Below are positions 23,229-33,950 of a DNA stretch of 64,000 bases, piece by piece. The notes beneath the pieces are model-generated. The model made no database searches. It was not told where the DNA came from and saw only the letters and a list, made by a program, of their open reading frames with translations. Within the stretch, counting starts at the first letter, position 1. The number at the start of each line of letters is the position of its first letter. Origin of the DNA: Apodospora peruviana (taxonomy: Eukaryota > Ascomycota > Sordariomycetes > Sordariales > Lasiosphaeriaceae); assembly GCA_033439685.1 (NCBI GenBank), contig JAUEDM010000001.1, positions 4,092,001 to 4,156,000 on the forward strand, read 5' to 3'. The position numbers were made by a program, and so were the translations under genes.

Positions 23229-23939
23229 ATGCTCGGGATGATGGCAACCTTCTCCCCCAGCAGAGATGCCCACTCCTCCATATGCGACTGCCAGACTTCC
23301 AGCTCCCTCCTCATAGCCGAGATAAATCAAGCTCCCTCCTCCTCCTCCTCCTCCTCCTCCTCCTCCTCATCGTCTTCTTCCGACGGTGGTAGAGGTCCGA
23401 ACCCTTCGCCGGCGCAACCATCAGTCTCCGTCTCTATCTCCCTAGACGACGCTCTGATCCTTGGCCGCCGTCTGGCGCTGGAATGGGAGCGCGTAAACGG
23501 GTGCCTCAATGCTGACGAGCACCTCGACCCGACGGCGCTGCTGACCATGACGAATGCCATTGAGCGGTTGCTGGCCATGTACGAGGTATCGCTGGACGGC
23601 ACATTGCCCCATCGTCAACAGGGTCAACATCAACCGACACGTGGTGCAGCACCGTCACCATTGCCCGCGGATGGGGTGAATTCTTCGTCTTCACAATTTC
23701 AGGTCACCCGAGTGCCGACTCTCTTGGGTCCGATGGAGCTCAACGAGGAGGATGCTGTCATCGTTGCCCAGGAGGCACTGCGGCATATGATTGCACGGCT
23801 GGGTGACATGTTGAAGGACATTGAGGACGAGGTGAGCCAGAAGATGGAGGAAGCAGGGGAGACCGATTCCGAGGTTATGGCCGGTGTCAGGAAGGCGCAG
23901 GGGCTGATGTTTAGGTTGTTGGGACGGGTTCCGAGATAA
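23229..23939 (+). CDS. Orphan C-terminal domain of an AflR-like regulator
   Basis: Single open frame of 236 aa (first ATG 23229; ATGs at 23238 and 23241 are alternatives). It has no zinc cluster. A run of about 15 serines follows an ICDCQ motif; the rest is helical: LDDALILGRRLALEWERVNG, LLTMTNAIERLLAMYE, then after a Ser-rich linker GPMELNEEDAVIVAQEALRH and MIARLGDMLKDIEDEVSQKM, ending RKAQGLMFRLLGRV. This pattern matches the C-terminal half of Zn2Cys6 regulators related to AflR as I recall them. It converges on the full AflR-like gene with 75 bases between stops. It may be a truncated paralogue or a regulator lacking DNA binding; the frame is intact. Confidence 0.6.
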   Translation: MLGMMATFSPSRDAHSSICDCQTSSSLLIAEINQAPSSSSSSSSSSSSSSSDGGRGPNPSPAQPSVSVSISLDDALILGRRLALEWERVNGCLNADEHLDPTALLTMTNAIERLLAMYEVSLDGTLPHRQQGQHQPTRGAAPSPLPADGVNSSSSQFQVTRVPTLLGPMELNEEDAVIVAQEALRHMIARLGDMLKDIEDEVSQKMEEAGETDSEVMAGVRKAQGLMFRLLGRVPR

Positions 23940-24014
23940 TCAAGTGAGCAAGATAATGATACTCTAAAAAAGTTGGATACCTTACTTGAATGAAAAAATG
24001 GCATTACGTCTTTT

Positions 24015-25505
24015 TCAGCCAGTCAGATCCAACCTCCCCAACAGTGATTCAACCCGTAGATACAACTCCCCGACCGACTTCCCCAGAGCCTCAATAGTAC
24101 TACTACTCCTATCAATACCCCGTGCATGAGAAGACGGAATATTCCCCGGCGAACGCCGCCTCATGTCATCCAACATGTCCAGCAACCCCTCCATCCTCCC
24201 CCTGAGAATCCGCCGCAGCGCCCGCGTCTTGACCTCGTCGCTGACACCGAACCTCCCGAGATGCAGCGGCTTGTTCGCCTCGGGAAACGGACAGGTGGAG
24301 CTATAGTCGAGCAGACTGCGCATGGTCCGCTTCAGGCGCCGCGTGTCTGGGCAGGGGACAAGTGCCGGAGGTGGTGCCGGCTCCGTGAATGGTTGCGCGA
24401 GAACGTTGGCGCGCCGGAACAGCTCCTCGAACAGGTGGACCACCCGCTCGCCCAACAGACAGAGGATGAGAAAAACGGGACGAGAGGATGAGAGGCATGG
24501 TGGTGACGTGCTCGATGGAACAGCAGCAACAGCAGCAGCAGCAGCCGTTCTTGTAGTGGCGTCCGGGGCGTTGATATGGCTTTGGCAGGTGAATATGCGC
24601 TCCTTGAGTTTCTGCAGGTCGCTTTCCGCTCCTAGGGTGAAGTCGATGGGGGGAGGATGGCCAGGAGGTATCGAGGCCAGAAACTGCTCTATTTGGGCGA
24701 GGCGGCCCAGGAGCATAACGTAACAGTCAGCACTCGAGTTGGATGCGTCCAGCGTGACGGTGAATTGGTTTCTATTGTGGGGCTCCGATGTGGTTCTGGC
24801 ATCCTCAGCTCCGTGGTAAGTATCGTGATCCGCCGGCGCAATCGCGGTCGCGGCTCCCGTCCCCGTCCCCGTGTTGTTAGAAGTCCATGGGTTGTTACCA
24901 ATGTCTAGCTTTTCAGCATATGCATTCTCGGGCGGCCAGGTGATGACGGGAAAGTCTTGATAGAGGTGGCAATTCAGCAGCCAATCCTCTGGGCAGTATG
25001 GTGCCGGCTGGTGGACGCCTCCATCACCACCACCAGATGGCGCCACTACCCCTGAGCCTGTGCTATCGCCGGGTAGAACAGCCGCCAGAGACTCAATCAT
25101 TCCAGAGCCATGATCAAGACTGAGGCTCTCCCCGGGACTAGATGCCGCCGCCACTGCTGCAGCTCCTCTGCGGCTGCTCACGATATGCTCAGGAGTATCG
25201 CTCAGATACTCGGAAACACTGGTTCTGTTGCTTGGAGCGGGTGGTGAGGGTAGGCCATTGTTCTGGGCAAGACCCGATCTCCTGGCGCCTGTAGAATGGG
25301 TCAGGGGTTGAAAGCGCCCTTCATCTGAAAAGGTCCCGCGGCCCATGGCATTTGATTCGAGCCTCTTCCTGGGCCGTCCGACGGTTCTCAGCGGGCTGTA
25401 GACACATCCCAACCCCTTTCGAGTGCATCGTTGGCAAGAGGGCTTTGATTGACTGCATCTCACTTTCGTGTCCTGGCAACTGTCGCAAGAGGTTCGGTAC
25501 TTCAT
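24015..25505 (-). CDS. AflR-like Zn2Cys6 transcription factor
   Basis: Single-exon regulator of 496 aa if started at 25505 (an upstream in-frame ATG at 25619 would add 38 residues; the later one is chosen because AflR-like proteins usually begin just before the finger). Residues 4-36 hold SCDSCQDTKVRCSQSKPSCQ then RCTRKGLGCVYSPLRTVGRP, a CX2CX6CX6CX2CX6C cluster followed by the GRPRKR basic tail typical of the AflR group. A long low-complexity linker follows, then a C-terminal helical region (ILCLLGERVVHLFEELFRRA; ALRRILRGRMEGLLDMLDDM). AflR-type factors usually control secondary-metabolite clusters; none is obvious adjacent apart from the MFS exporter. Confidence 0.88.
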   Translation of the reverse strand: MKYRTSCDSCQDTKVRCSQSKPSCQRCTRKGLGCVYSPLRTVGRPRKRLESNAMGRGTFSDEGRFQPLTHSTGARRSGLAQNNGLPSPPAPSNRTSVSEYLSDTPEHIVSSRRGAAAVAAASSPGESLSLDHGSGMIESLAAVLPGDSTGSGVVAPSGGGDGGVHQPAPYCPEDWLLNCHLYQDFPVITWPPENAYAEKLDIGNNPWTSNNTGTGTGAATAIAPADHDTYHGAEDARTTSEPHNRNQFTVTLDASNSSADCYVMLLGRLAQIEQFLASIPPGHPPPIDFTLGAESDLQKLKERIFTCQSHINAPDATTRTAAAAAVAAVPSSTSPPCLSSSRPVFLILCLLGERVVHLFEELFRRANVLAQPFTEPAPPPALVPCPDTRRLKRTMRSLLDYSSTCPFPEANKPLHLGRFGVSDEVKTRALRRILRGRMEGLLDMLDDMRRRSPGNIPSSHARGIDRSSSTIEALGKSVGELYLRVESLLGRLDLTG

Positions 25506-27227
25506 AGCCGACGTTTTCAGTCGAGTCCGCCGTGGCTTTGTTTGAATACCGTAGGTAAGCTTCTTGAGTGGATGACACGATACTACTGATAGTATTTTGC
25601 TAGTATTTTGATTCCTCAAGGTTAAATGACGGTGCTGCGCATAACAAATTGCCGAAACAAAAGTTCAATTCAGCCATGAGGGGTTACTGTGTGCGGATAT
25701 GTGAGTAAGTACCCCCACCTGCCTACCCTAGGTACGAACATATTGAATGGGCAATGTATGCGAAAAGTGCATCTACCGGGGTCAATGCTACCCCGGCCGG
25801 AAGCAGTACCTGGGATCAAACATTGGTTAATTACAGGCAGTTGAGGTAACCATGTTACCCAACGCTGATCTGCTTGAAGGATTCAACCGCATTTACTTGA
25901 AATTTCAGTTGAAAGACGTTATACGTAGGTAAGGCAGGTACCCAACTCCCTGCCTACCTTACCTACCTTACCTACCTTGGTCGGTACTTTTGCAGTGGAT
26001 GGTTATTAATTAATGCCGGTCCCCGGAAAAGAAAAGTCTTGAAAGGAAAAAAGGAGGCGGTAAGATGAGACGTGCAAATGCCTATGAGATGATTCCAGAC
26101 GAACATATGCGAGCAACACCCCCACACACTCTATCACTGCGGCAAAGTACTTAGATGGGCGAAAAGATCGGCTAGTTGGGAAAGGAAAGATGCCCTGTGC
26201 CGTAGGTAGCTAGCTGCCTGGAAGTCTGTCATGTTGGTTCATCAATGAGACGCCGAAAGAATAGATTGCCACCAACTGCTGCTTTTTTTCTGGCCGAGCA
26301 AGATGGAAAGCTGCCTGTCTGAATCGTCAGCCAGGTCGACAGACTGGGAGCATGCGGTATGTGCGACCCTGATTAACATCTTCCATATTAATTGGGGGCC
26401 AAATTCGTCTTGTTGCTGTTACACTCTCCTCGTTTTCTTTTTGCGCTCTTTTGCCCCAGATGTTCAGGTACCTAGGTGTTCATCCACGCTGAGATCCACG
26501 GGCCATTGGATTTGAACCCCTCTGCCCATGCGAACGTCTGTCCGGAATACCTACTGCCCTGGTATTTGCAGAATGAGGTTGCATCACGGAATGAACAAGG
26601 GAATCTGCAAGGAGCCTCAAATAAATATGTTGCCAAGTGTATGGAGACAGAAGAAGTGTACCGGATGAGTCCCGAGTGGTTGATACGCAGATATTGCAGT
26701 TACGAATAGGTACAGTACGTAAACTCCAAATCCTTCACCTTGTCTAGTTCTAGACCCTAGTTACCGCCCGAAATCCCCTTTCGCATAAGATTTGGGAACG
26801 CACGCAATACAGGGGTAAGCACATGCATACTGGACACAGTTCCTATCGCCAATGGGAGACTTCAATGACATACGGCAGGCGAGAGATAATGCAAGTTTGA
26901 CGCAGGCTGACGCGGCGGCCATTGGCGTATCTTACTGACCTGGAACTAGAACTCGCTCTAGGTAGGGCGGGTACGGTGACAAGGAGCATAGGTAAATTAA
27001 CTAGTTACAGTAATCCGTACACAACCTGGAAAGCTTGGAAGGGTGTAACTTCGCCCTCATGATGATTCCCCGGTCGTTGGTCTTGCGTGGTAGCCGAAAC
27101 GGGTACCTCCCCAGCTCTATAACACCTTCCGACCCAAAAGTCAAAATAGAATAACGGTGAATGAATGGGATGATGCCGCAAACATCACTTGATTTCCGCT
27201 GATAGAACTATATCATCAGCATTCAAC
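25506..27227. other. Intergenic, no gene seen
   Basis: Promoter region of the AflR-like gene and about 1.4 kb without a convincing frame. Repeated ACCTACCTTACCT words occur at about 25925-25980 and GTACCTAGGT at 26467. Confidence 0.5.
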
Positions 27228-28682
27228 ATGGTCTCAGAAATGGACTACCTCGACTCCCTAGACTGTTACTCGTTGGCCTTTGACGACGAGCAAAGTGATA
27301 ATAACGCCGCTGTCCAGCAGCACGTCTTTGACCCTTGTGACCCCTTGGTCTATGGCAGCATTTCTCGAGACGGCCACGTCACAAACTCCCAAATTTAAAC
27401 CATGATCACTCCACCCCCGACGACATCGAGCGCATATACGTCGAGCTTCACCGGTGTGTGGACCACGTGGTGGCAGAAGTCTCAACTCGCACATCACCAC
27501 GGCTGGATCGGATAAAAGAAAACTACCGTAGAGTTCTCGACAAGCTCACGACTCTAGAAGGCGCCATCACCGGAACAAAGGGGGATAAGACGGCTGCCGC
27601 TGGTACATATGTACGTGGTGATGGTGGCGGTCCGAGGCTGTCCATCTCACCCCTTCAAGCCGCATCGGCAACGCCAGATCTGCCTGGACATAGACGCCAT
27701 GGAAGTTCAAGGAGCGCATCCCTTTCGAGCACGCCGACTATAAGCCCGTCTCCGTGGTCGTCACCGGCCAGTGTGCAGGGAGGAGGAGGACGAGCAAGCA
27801 GCCGTACCCCGGTCCAGAAACGGCAGCTTCGACAACCAACAATCAACATGCCATGACCACGCAGAGGGACTAAGAGGCCACTCCAAGCTTGCCAAGAAAT
27901 TCCTGCTCATCGGCAACGAGGAGGCCAGGATACAAGTGGCCGAGTTCACCGCGCAGCTGAACTCGCGGGAGCCCCAGAACACACTTCCCAATGCCCATCG
28001 CTTCTCAAAAGTGTCGCGGATCACAGAAAAGTCGGCCTTCATGCGGCTGCTTCTGAACCTGGGCTTGGCCATTGAGAGCGGCGTCTTTGGCGAGCAGAAC
28101 TCGCGCCTCAGGAAACGGATCGCGCTCGCCCACTTTTACCACGCCTACACGCTGGCCCAGGATAATCCGGAGCTGTTCCTCTCGTGGTATGACGATCAGC
28201 GTGGGGGCGGCGATTCGATGCTGCTCAAGGGGGGCATCAGGTCCGTCGTGCAGTATCTGTTTGCCGAGTTGGTATTTTCTTCCCGTGGGGCAGCAGCTGC
28301 CACCCCCGGCGGCGGCGGCAACTAGCAGGGTGCGGAGGTGCCCCTGGTAGCTCCCCGTCCGTTCGACAAGGCCGACGATGCAAAAATGGAGGATTGCAAA
28401 GGTACAGATGTGGAGGAAGATTGGCAAGAGATGGGCGCAGTGATGCAGCGGTTTGGCTGTGTAATACTGTTGCTGCTGCCGTCCAGTCTCTCGGATGAGG
28501 AGTAAGTTCTTCTTGTCGTCATAAGATCAGGTCGTGCTTATGACAAATGTTTTAACAGCTTACGAGTTGCCCACGACAAGGCCGTTGCATGTGGTCTCGA
28601 CCTGATCGACTCCCGCAAGCACTTGTTTGCCGATGTTTTGCAGCAAGCCAATGACCTTTTGAATGCGCACTTTTCCCCATAG
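27228..28682 (+). CDS. Hypothetical multi-exon protein
   Basis: Unrecognised. The N-terminal exon begins MVSEMDYLDSLDCYSLAFDD at 27228. A second frame from about 27393 contains DDIERIYVELHRCVDHVVAE and an apparent coil (RIKENYRRVLDKLTTLEGAI). A third, well-ordered helical region (27860-28271) includes FLLIGNEEARIQVAEFTAQL and RKRIALAHFYHAYTLAQDNP. Then a 54-bp intron (28272-28325) removes an in-frame TAG, and a GTAAGT..ACAG intron (28502-28558) leads to the last exon ending at 28682; these two joins keep the frame. Joins near 27390 and 27780 are not resolved. The acidic N-terminus, coil and helical C-terminus could fit a regulator without its DNA-binding part, but that is a guess. Confidence 0.5.
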
Positions 28683-29497
28683 GATGGGGGAAATACTACT
28701 ACTAGTAGTACGGGTCACCCAGGGCCCTACAGTTTCGGTGGCCTTGAAAGGGTGGACTGGGATCATTTCCTCAATACTCGGCTCCCCTACATACTAGACG
28801 TGTTAAGTAATGAATTCGAACATGATAGCTGCTTCAGTCTTTACCAGTAGTACGTATTCACGGACCAGAAGATTCTTAATCGGGATTGCAGGCTGGATTT
28901 ACGGACGAGTAGAGCTTGTACAGAGAGGGGTTGAGTAAGGTAAGGTACCTAACTTATTACTTCTTCAAGAATGTCTTGGTCATAAGGTTGAAAGGGGCCA
29001 TGGAATGATGTCAACCAGTACTTCTTGAACGCAGAAGGGGGGTTCTTCTCTTCGAGACTCGATATGTCTCTGTTGAGAGTAGTCGTCGGGGGAAGATTTT
29101 CTCCCATACTAAATTTGGGGAAATGCAAGGTTCACTAATACCAGGCCTGTCACACGTCAAATTTGGAGAAATCACTTCGGATTCCACTGGGTGGCAGTTT
29201 GGGGGGAAATAGGACTATTCCAACGAGCGACTACCTGACTTGTAAGTGAGGGGAAAAAACGACGGGCCAGCTGGGAAAGCGAGAAGTAAAGAAACACAAA
29301 TAAATCCAAACATGTGCAATCGAGCTACTCCTTCCCACCTTTTTCATCAACAACGTAGATCTACCTCCACTTTCACACCAAATTGATGAATAAATGACTC
29401 AGTGATCCTGACAACGTGAAGGTAGTAGAATATTCCATCCCATATATGTATCCATCTCCATTTCGGGTAAAAGGGGACCCCGTTTATGAGGGAATAT
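28683..29497. other. Intergenic, convergent 3' regions
   Basis: Lies between the hypothetical gene (plus) and the secreted protein (minus). No convincing frame is seen. Confidence 0.5.
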
Positions 29498-29941
29498 CTA
29501 CGACGGAGCGCAGCAGTCGTTGGTGCCGAAGCAGCCGGCGTTAGTCAGCGGCTGGCATCGGAGAAGGGGGTGAGCCAGGCAATAGTCGTCCCAGTTGAGC
29601 GTGGTGGGCGTGATGCAGGTGAATAGGGACTGGTACTCGTGGTCGCCGTCGACAGGCTGGTTGGAGCGGCTGAGGGCGGCGTCAATGCGCGGCTTCCAGG
29701 TGTTGTAGTCGGCTGATATTTTATATCATCAGTACCTGATAGCTCTTCTTTTGGCGTACAATAGTATTATGTATCTAACGTAAAGGGGGGGATGGTGGAG
29801 ACTTCTTGATATCAGGGTAAACTCACAGCCACTCAGCAGAGTGTAGCCGCAGTAGAACTTGTTCGGCTCGCAGACGGTAACGGCTAGTGCCTGGCTGGCC
29901 AAAGCAGCGGCCATGATGGCGAAGGAGGTGATATGGACCAT
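29498..29941 (-). CDS. Small secreted cysteine-rich protein (effector-like)
   Basis: Two exons, 29941-29827 and 29712-29498 (intron GTGAGT..ATCAG), give 109 aa. Residues 1-20 form a signal peptide (MVHITSFAIMAAALASQALA) followed by a mature chain of about 89 residues with eight cysteines in the order VC, YC, TC, YC, RC, GC and a terminal CC pair. The second exon ends GCFGTNDCCAPS. Even cysteine number, small size and secretion are typical of fungal effectors or antimicrobial-like proteins, and such a protein could form four disulphides. No named family is recognised. The start is the only ATG giving a signal peptide. A TATAAATA lies about 135 bases upstream. The second exon has no ATG of its own, so simple ORF calling misses it. 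Confidence 0.82.
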
Positions 29942-30075
29942 TTTGGGTGATGGTACGGTAAAAAGGCCGGTGATTTGAAAGAATTACTGTTCAACTTTTA
30001 GCTGAAGCTGAGTCTAGACTGTGGGTTGGATGGAGATGGTGCTCAGGATAGTCTCTGAAGGTGGAGGAAAGGCTG

Positions 30076-30083
30076 TATTTATA
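30076..30083 (-). promoter_or_regulatory. TATA box of the small secreted protein
   Basis: TATAAATA on the minus strand, 135 bases upstream of the ATG at 29941. The position is plausible for a strong, inducible promoter. Confidence 0.5.
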
Positions 30084-30122
30084 GAAGAAGAAGAAAAGCG
30101 TCGTGTACGGACACGACGTATT

Positions 30123-30311
30123 TCACTTTCTCCTCGCCATGACTTTGTCTTCTTCACAGCAAGAGTGGTTGCCAGTGAGAAGAAGCGACCAACGCCCGGC
30201 GCGATGGTCCTTTCGTTCGGTGCAGTTCTCTGGCTGACCACCATAGGTAATATTCAAGCTACGTGCCACATGAAAAACCCAAGCGAGAACGGTGATGGAG
30301 GCAAAACGCAA
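30123..30311 (-). CDS. Possible second small secreted protein (weak)
   Basis: A 62-codon frame starting MRFASITVLAWVFHVARSLN, a plausible signal peptide, followed by a short Cys-containing tail. It lies upstream of and partly within the promoter of the secreted protein at 29.5 kb. There is no family match or splice support; it may be chance. Confidence 0.22.
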   Translation of the reverse strand: MRFASITVLAWVFHVARSLNITYGGQPENCTERKDHRAGRWSLLLTGNHSCCEEDKVMARRK

Positions 30312-31012
30312 AAAAGATTATAGACATAGACCACAATTCAAACTACGGACCTCTCTTCTGCGTGTAATTCTTTTCTGTCGTGACTAAGCCCTCTTTCCTT
30401 GAGCCCTACTAGGCTTCAAACCAGCCCAAAATCTCTGTACCTAGGTATGATCACAAATACGAGAACCCAATTGCCCCCACCGGCCCAATCTAGTAATCAA
30501 TGTCAGGTAACCATGGTCATCGCGTCTGTAGTCCTGCGCCTGACTTAACCATATCTGCTCAGCCTTGAACGTATGTCTGACAGTCAGGGTAGTATTTGTA
30601 CGACCGACAATGTCAGCAAAAGAGTTATGTACTCTTCATAATCTCTGTGGGGTTCAAGTAAGAAACAGAGTAATGGTTGTTTGTCTGGGCTATGAATTTT
30701 TGCGAACCGTCAAAACATCCTACTCGGCTCCTCTGAACCATGGTCATGGTAACCAATAACAAAGAACGGGTTCGCAACCAGCAACACTTAAGGACCATGC
30801 AACTGGTTCCGCGGGGTCAAAGGAAACCAGGCTTGCGTAAACCAATGATTTTGCCCCGGGCCAAGGAATGGAAATGTGTCAGCAATGTGAGAGAAATGTG
30901 GCCGCTGGAGTTGACCCGGGGCATAGTTGTATTGCTTCTCACTTGAAAGTAGGTCAGAGAATACTGTTCACATTACCTCGCTCTCCGCCTGAACGACATT
31001 CCCTCCCTTTAT
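30312..31012. other. Intergenic, no gene seen
   Basis: Short plus-strand frames at 30565-31053 overlap each other without motifs. Contains a GTACCTAGGTA motif near 30437. Confidence 0.4.
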
Positions 31013-32287
31013 CTATATCCCGACAAACTCAACCCCCCTCGCCCAAACCTTAACCACCCTCCTCACATCCCGAACATCAACACTCGGATCCCCGTCAACC
31101 AAAATCAAATCCGCCATCTTGCCTTCTCTAATAACCCCCTTGTCCATTAACCCCCACACCTCGGCCGGTACCCTCGCCGCCGCATTTAAAGCCTGCACCG
31201 GCGTCAACCGACTCAAAACCAAGTTCTCCAGTTCATCGTGCAAACTCGTCCCAAAACGGACCTGAAACGGCGTCCTCCCGTTCCCATTCGCGTCCGTCCC
31301 CGCCAGCACCTTGACCCCGGCCTCGTGAAGCATCCGGACACTCTCCAGAGCAACACTAAAATTACCTGACCCAAGGCTTGCGATCCCGCGCATCATGGTG
31401 AGGGTCGGACACACAGCTTTAAAGCTACGCACGTGGGGGGTGACGAAACTCGCGGGGAGAGGAACATCCAGCGGTGCGTGGTGGATCTGATCGACGCCCG
31501 CCTGTGCAGCCTGTGTATACGCGAGTGCGCTGCTCGCGTGAGCGATAGCTTGTCTGTTGTGTCGATGCGCGGCCGCGACGAGGGCGGATTGCATGTCTTG
31601 CGACAGACCCGGTCCGGGCGCGCTGCCGATGATTTTGATGAATTCTGCGCCGTGGGCGACTTGGTTTGCGATAAACGGCGCTGTGTCGTTCAGGCTGCGG
31701 ATGAGCAGGTTGGTTTGGTTGGGTGATAGCAGAGTCAGAGCGTGTTGGCTGTCGGGCGTGGTGGCGATGAAACTGCCCGTGACGATGGAGGTCAGGCCGG
31801 GCGGCTGGTTGGATAACGAAGCGCATAAAGCAGGGTCGGGACAGTGGGCGAGCACGGCGGTGGTCACGCCGGCGCGGGTGAGGGATTCGAGGTCGGAGAT
31901 GGTTAAGGGGTGGGCGTGGGAGTCTATGAGGCCCGGGAGGAGGGCTTTGCCTTGGGCGTCGTAGACGGATGTTGCACCGCAGGGATGAGGGGAGGTGTCG
32001 TGGCACCGAGGACCGATGCGGTCACCGTCGATGATGAGAGTGCTGGGAGCTTGGAGGGTTGTGCCATCGAATATGCGGACGTTGATGAGAGCGGTTTTGT
32101 GATGATGGGTCAAGTTCCGGCTGAGATGGCGGTTGGCCATGTTGTTGCTGATGATTGAGGTGTAGTTGCGCTCGATCATCAGGGAAAGGCTGTTAGGCTC
32201 GGATGAATGATCAATGTGAAGGTGGCACGAACAGGCTGTCCCAACCAACAACGTAAAGAGGATCCACATGGTCGCCATGTTGGTCAA
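31013..32287 (-). CDS. Secreted amidohydrolase (imidazolonepropionase-like)
   Basis: Single exon, 424 aa, metal-dependent hydrolase of the amidohydrolase superfamily, complete for its family. Residues 1-20 look like a signal peptide (MWILFTLLVGTACSC core), so the enzyme is probably exported. The metal ligands are in order: HAH at 124-126, Lys218 in EFIKIIG (candidate carboxylated lysine), His250 in AIAHASS, His270 in DQIHHAP and Asp332 in AGTDANG. The N-terminal strand domain (INVRIFDGTTLQAPSTLIID) and C-terminal GKMADLILVDGDP close the small domain, as in this family. The substrate is unknown; relatives act on cyclic amides, dipeptides or mycotoxin amide bonds. In-frame ATGs at residues 4 and 7 are alternative starts. 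Confidence 0.9.
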   Translation of the reverse strand: MTNMATMWILFTLLVGTACSCHLHIDHSSEPNSLSLMIERNYTSIISNNMANRHLSRNLTHHHKTALINVRIFDGTTLQAPSTLIIDGDRIGPRCHDTSPHPCGATSVYDAQGKALLPGLIDSHAHPLTISDLESLTRAGVTTAVLAHCPDPALCASLSNQPPGLTSIVTGSFIATTPDSQHALTLLSPNQTNLLIRSLNDTAPFIANQVAHGAEFIKIIGSAPGPGLSQDMQSALVAAAHRHNRQAIAHASSALAYTQAAQAGVDQIHHAPLDVPLPASFVTPHVRSFKAVCPTLTMMRGIASLGSGNFSVALESVRMLHEAGVKVLAGTDANGNGRTPFQVRFGTSLHDELENLVLSRLTPVQALNAAARVPAEVWGLMDKGVIREGKMADLILVDGDPSVDVRDVRRVVKVWARGVEFVGI

Positions 32288-32511
32288 GATGACGGACCTA
32301 GTAGTGTTTGTTGTTCTGTTGTTGAGAGCTTGTTGAGAGGATTAAGACTTTATGCGCTTAGATGAGCACTCCTTCGGCGTATTCGGTACACCGAGCCCCG
32401 AATCACCGTCCATATCAGCTCGCTGTATCCGAGGGTATAATAGTGATCTGTGCCGCAAGCCGCGCGTCCTGGCTCCCGTTGCAACGCGAATCTTTGTCTC
32501 TGGATTATGTA

Positions 32512-33950
32512 TCATTCAGGTAACGAGTTAAGCCACTTATAAGTAGTCCATAAACCCTCGGCAACGACCAGTCTACCCTTGCGGCTGCTCAGCAAATCTC
32601 GTATCCACGCCTCTTCAGCCGAGTCCTGGGCGCGACGAAGCCTAGGCGGAGGCGACGGCCCAGTGGACGATCGGTGAAGCGCTCGCATCCAGCCGGCCTC
32701 TTATACGCAAGAAGTACTGGATGCAGCGGCAAGCTTCCCTAGCCGCGATACGTTCTTCATCAACATGATGGTTATTCGTGGCCGTCTCGAGTTCGTCGAC
32801 GAGCGGTAGGGGTGCGAGACTTTGCAACACGTGCATGAGTGCCAGGTTGTACAGCATGAGGATCACCGCTGCAGGCGAGTTCGGAATCGTTGCAACTGTG
32901 ATCAAAGACCCCTCGGGGTGGTCCTCGTTGGTGTATGTGAGCAGGACTCGCGGGAGTAGTGTCGGTGACAGAGTTCTTGGGATTGCTATCCCAGCGCTGT
33001 CTCCATTGGCAAAGAAAACGAAGCAGAGAGCATATTCGTCGCTCTATTTCGTCTCGCTGCTGCTCTCTTGCCTTGGTGGGAACTGCATTCATCGGCCAAG
33101 GCATCGCGCTCAGCGAGCAGAACGCCGCAGTCTGCCAGGACATCAAAGAGGTCCTGCTCCTCTAGCTCTTGTTCTCAAGACACATTTCGTCCTCGTGGCT
33201 TTCTTCCAATCCGGCCTGGCAACGATCGACCGTCTACCGAGCTTCAGCGCGGCCACGAGAATCATGAAGCGTACGCCTTTGCGGAATCCGGCCGACTTTG
33301 TATGCCAGAACGCGACGGTATCTCGAAGATCGATCAGTCTTTCCAGAGCCAATGATGTGTGTCAGGTAGTTGTCGGGGCCGCTGCGCACCAGCATCTCGG
33401 AGATGGCCAGTGCCGCCACGGCAACGATGGCTTCGTCGTCGCGGGTGTTCCGTGTTGCGTCCGATAGCACCTCGTTGAGCTGTCTCAGGGCGACACCGTC
33501 CATTGCGGAGCCTTGCCTGGTAATGTGCGGTTGCCGGTGCTGGATGCCGAACAGGATGGTGGCGAAGCTCTCATGATGGCCTGGTGTGAGACTTGGTGGC
33601 TGACCACGGTGGCGCCTCGCAAGGGCATCAGGTCGACGGCTTGGGTGTCTGTTATGGCGGACACGATCAGGCCATCGCGTTGAAGATGCGACTGGGTGTA
33701 GCAGATGTACACATCGAAGCCGGCGATGCTGGGCGACCGTCCAACCTCTTCTGACAAGGCAGTCGATCTAGGTCCGTCACATTCGAGGTTCAGGCTCTGA
33801 CATCGTCTGCAGGTCGGGCGGCTCTCGTCTTGAGCCAGTTTAGTCAAATTCCAAAATAGAGTCCCAGATAAGTAGAGCGAGTTTACTGCATTTGACCCGC
33901 CGTTTTCGACAGGTCAAGCAATCCTTTGACCGCCCGCCAATGTTCCCCAT
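32512..33950 (-). pseudogene. Zn2Cys6 / Fungal_trans_2-type regulator, frameshifted
   Basis: Begins MGNIGGRSKDCLTCRKRRVK at 33950. A 58-bp intron (33886-33829, GTAAAC..CAAG) joins to NESRPTCRRCQSLNLECDG, completing a CX2CX6CX6CX2CX6C cluster. The body then appears in shifting frames: ALRQLNEVLSDATRNTRDDE, LERLIDLRDTVAFWHTKSAG, DVLADCGVLLAERDALADEC, RDEIERRICSLLRFLCQWRQ, VILMLYNLALMHVLQSLAPL, PIVHWAVASA and finally AQDSAEEAWIRDLLSSRKGR to a stop at 32512. Several frame changes (near 33090, 33170 and 32642) lack splice signals, so the gene is most likely inactivated. Overall order and length match complete fungal C6 regulators of this type. Confidence 0.75.

Noticed and set aside
31433..32158. 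Plus-strand frames over the amidohydrolase
   Set aside because: Antisense shadows; the minus strand has all metal ligands in order.
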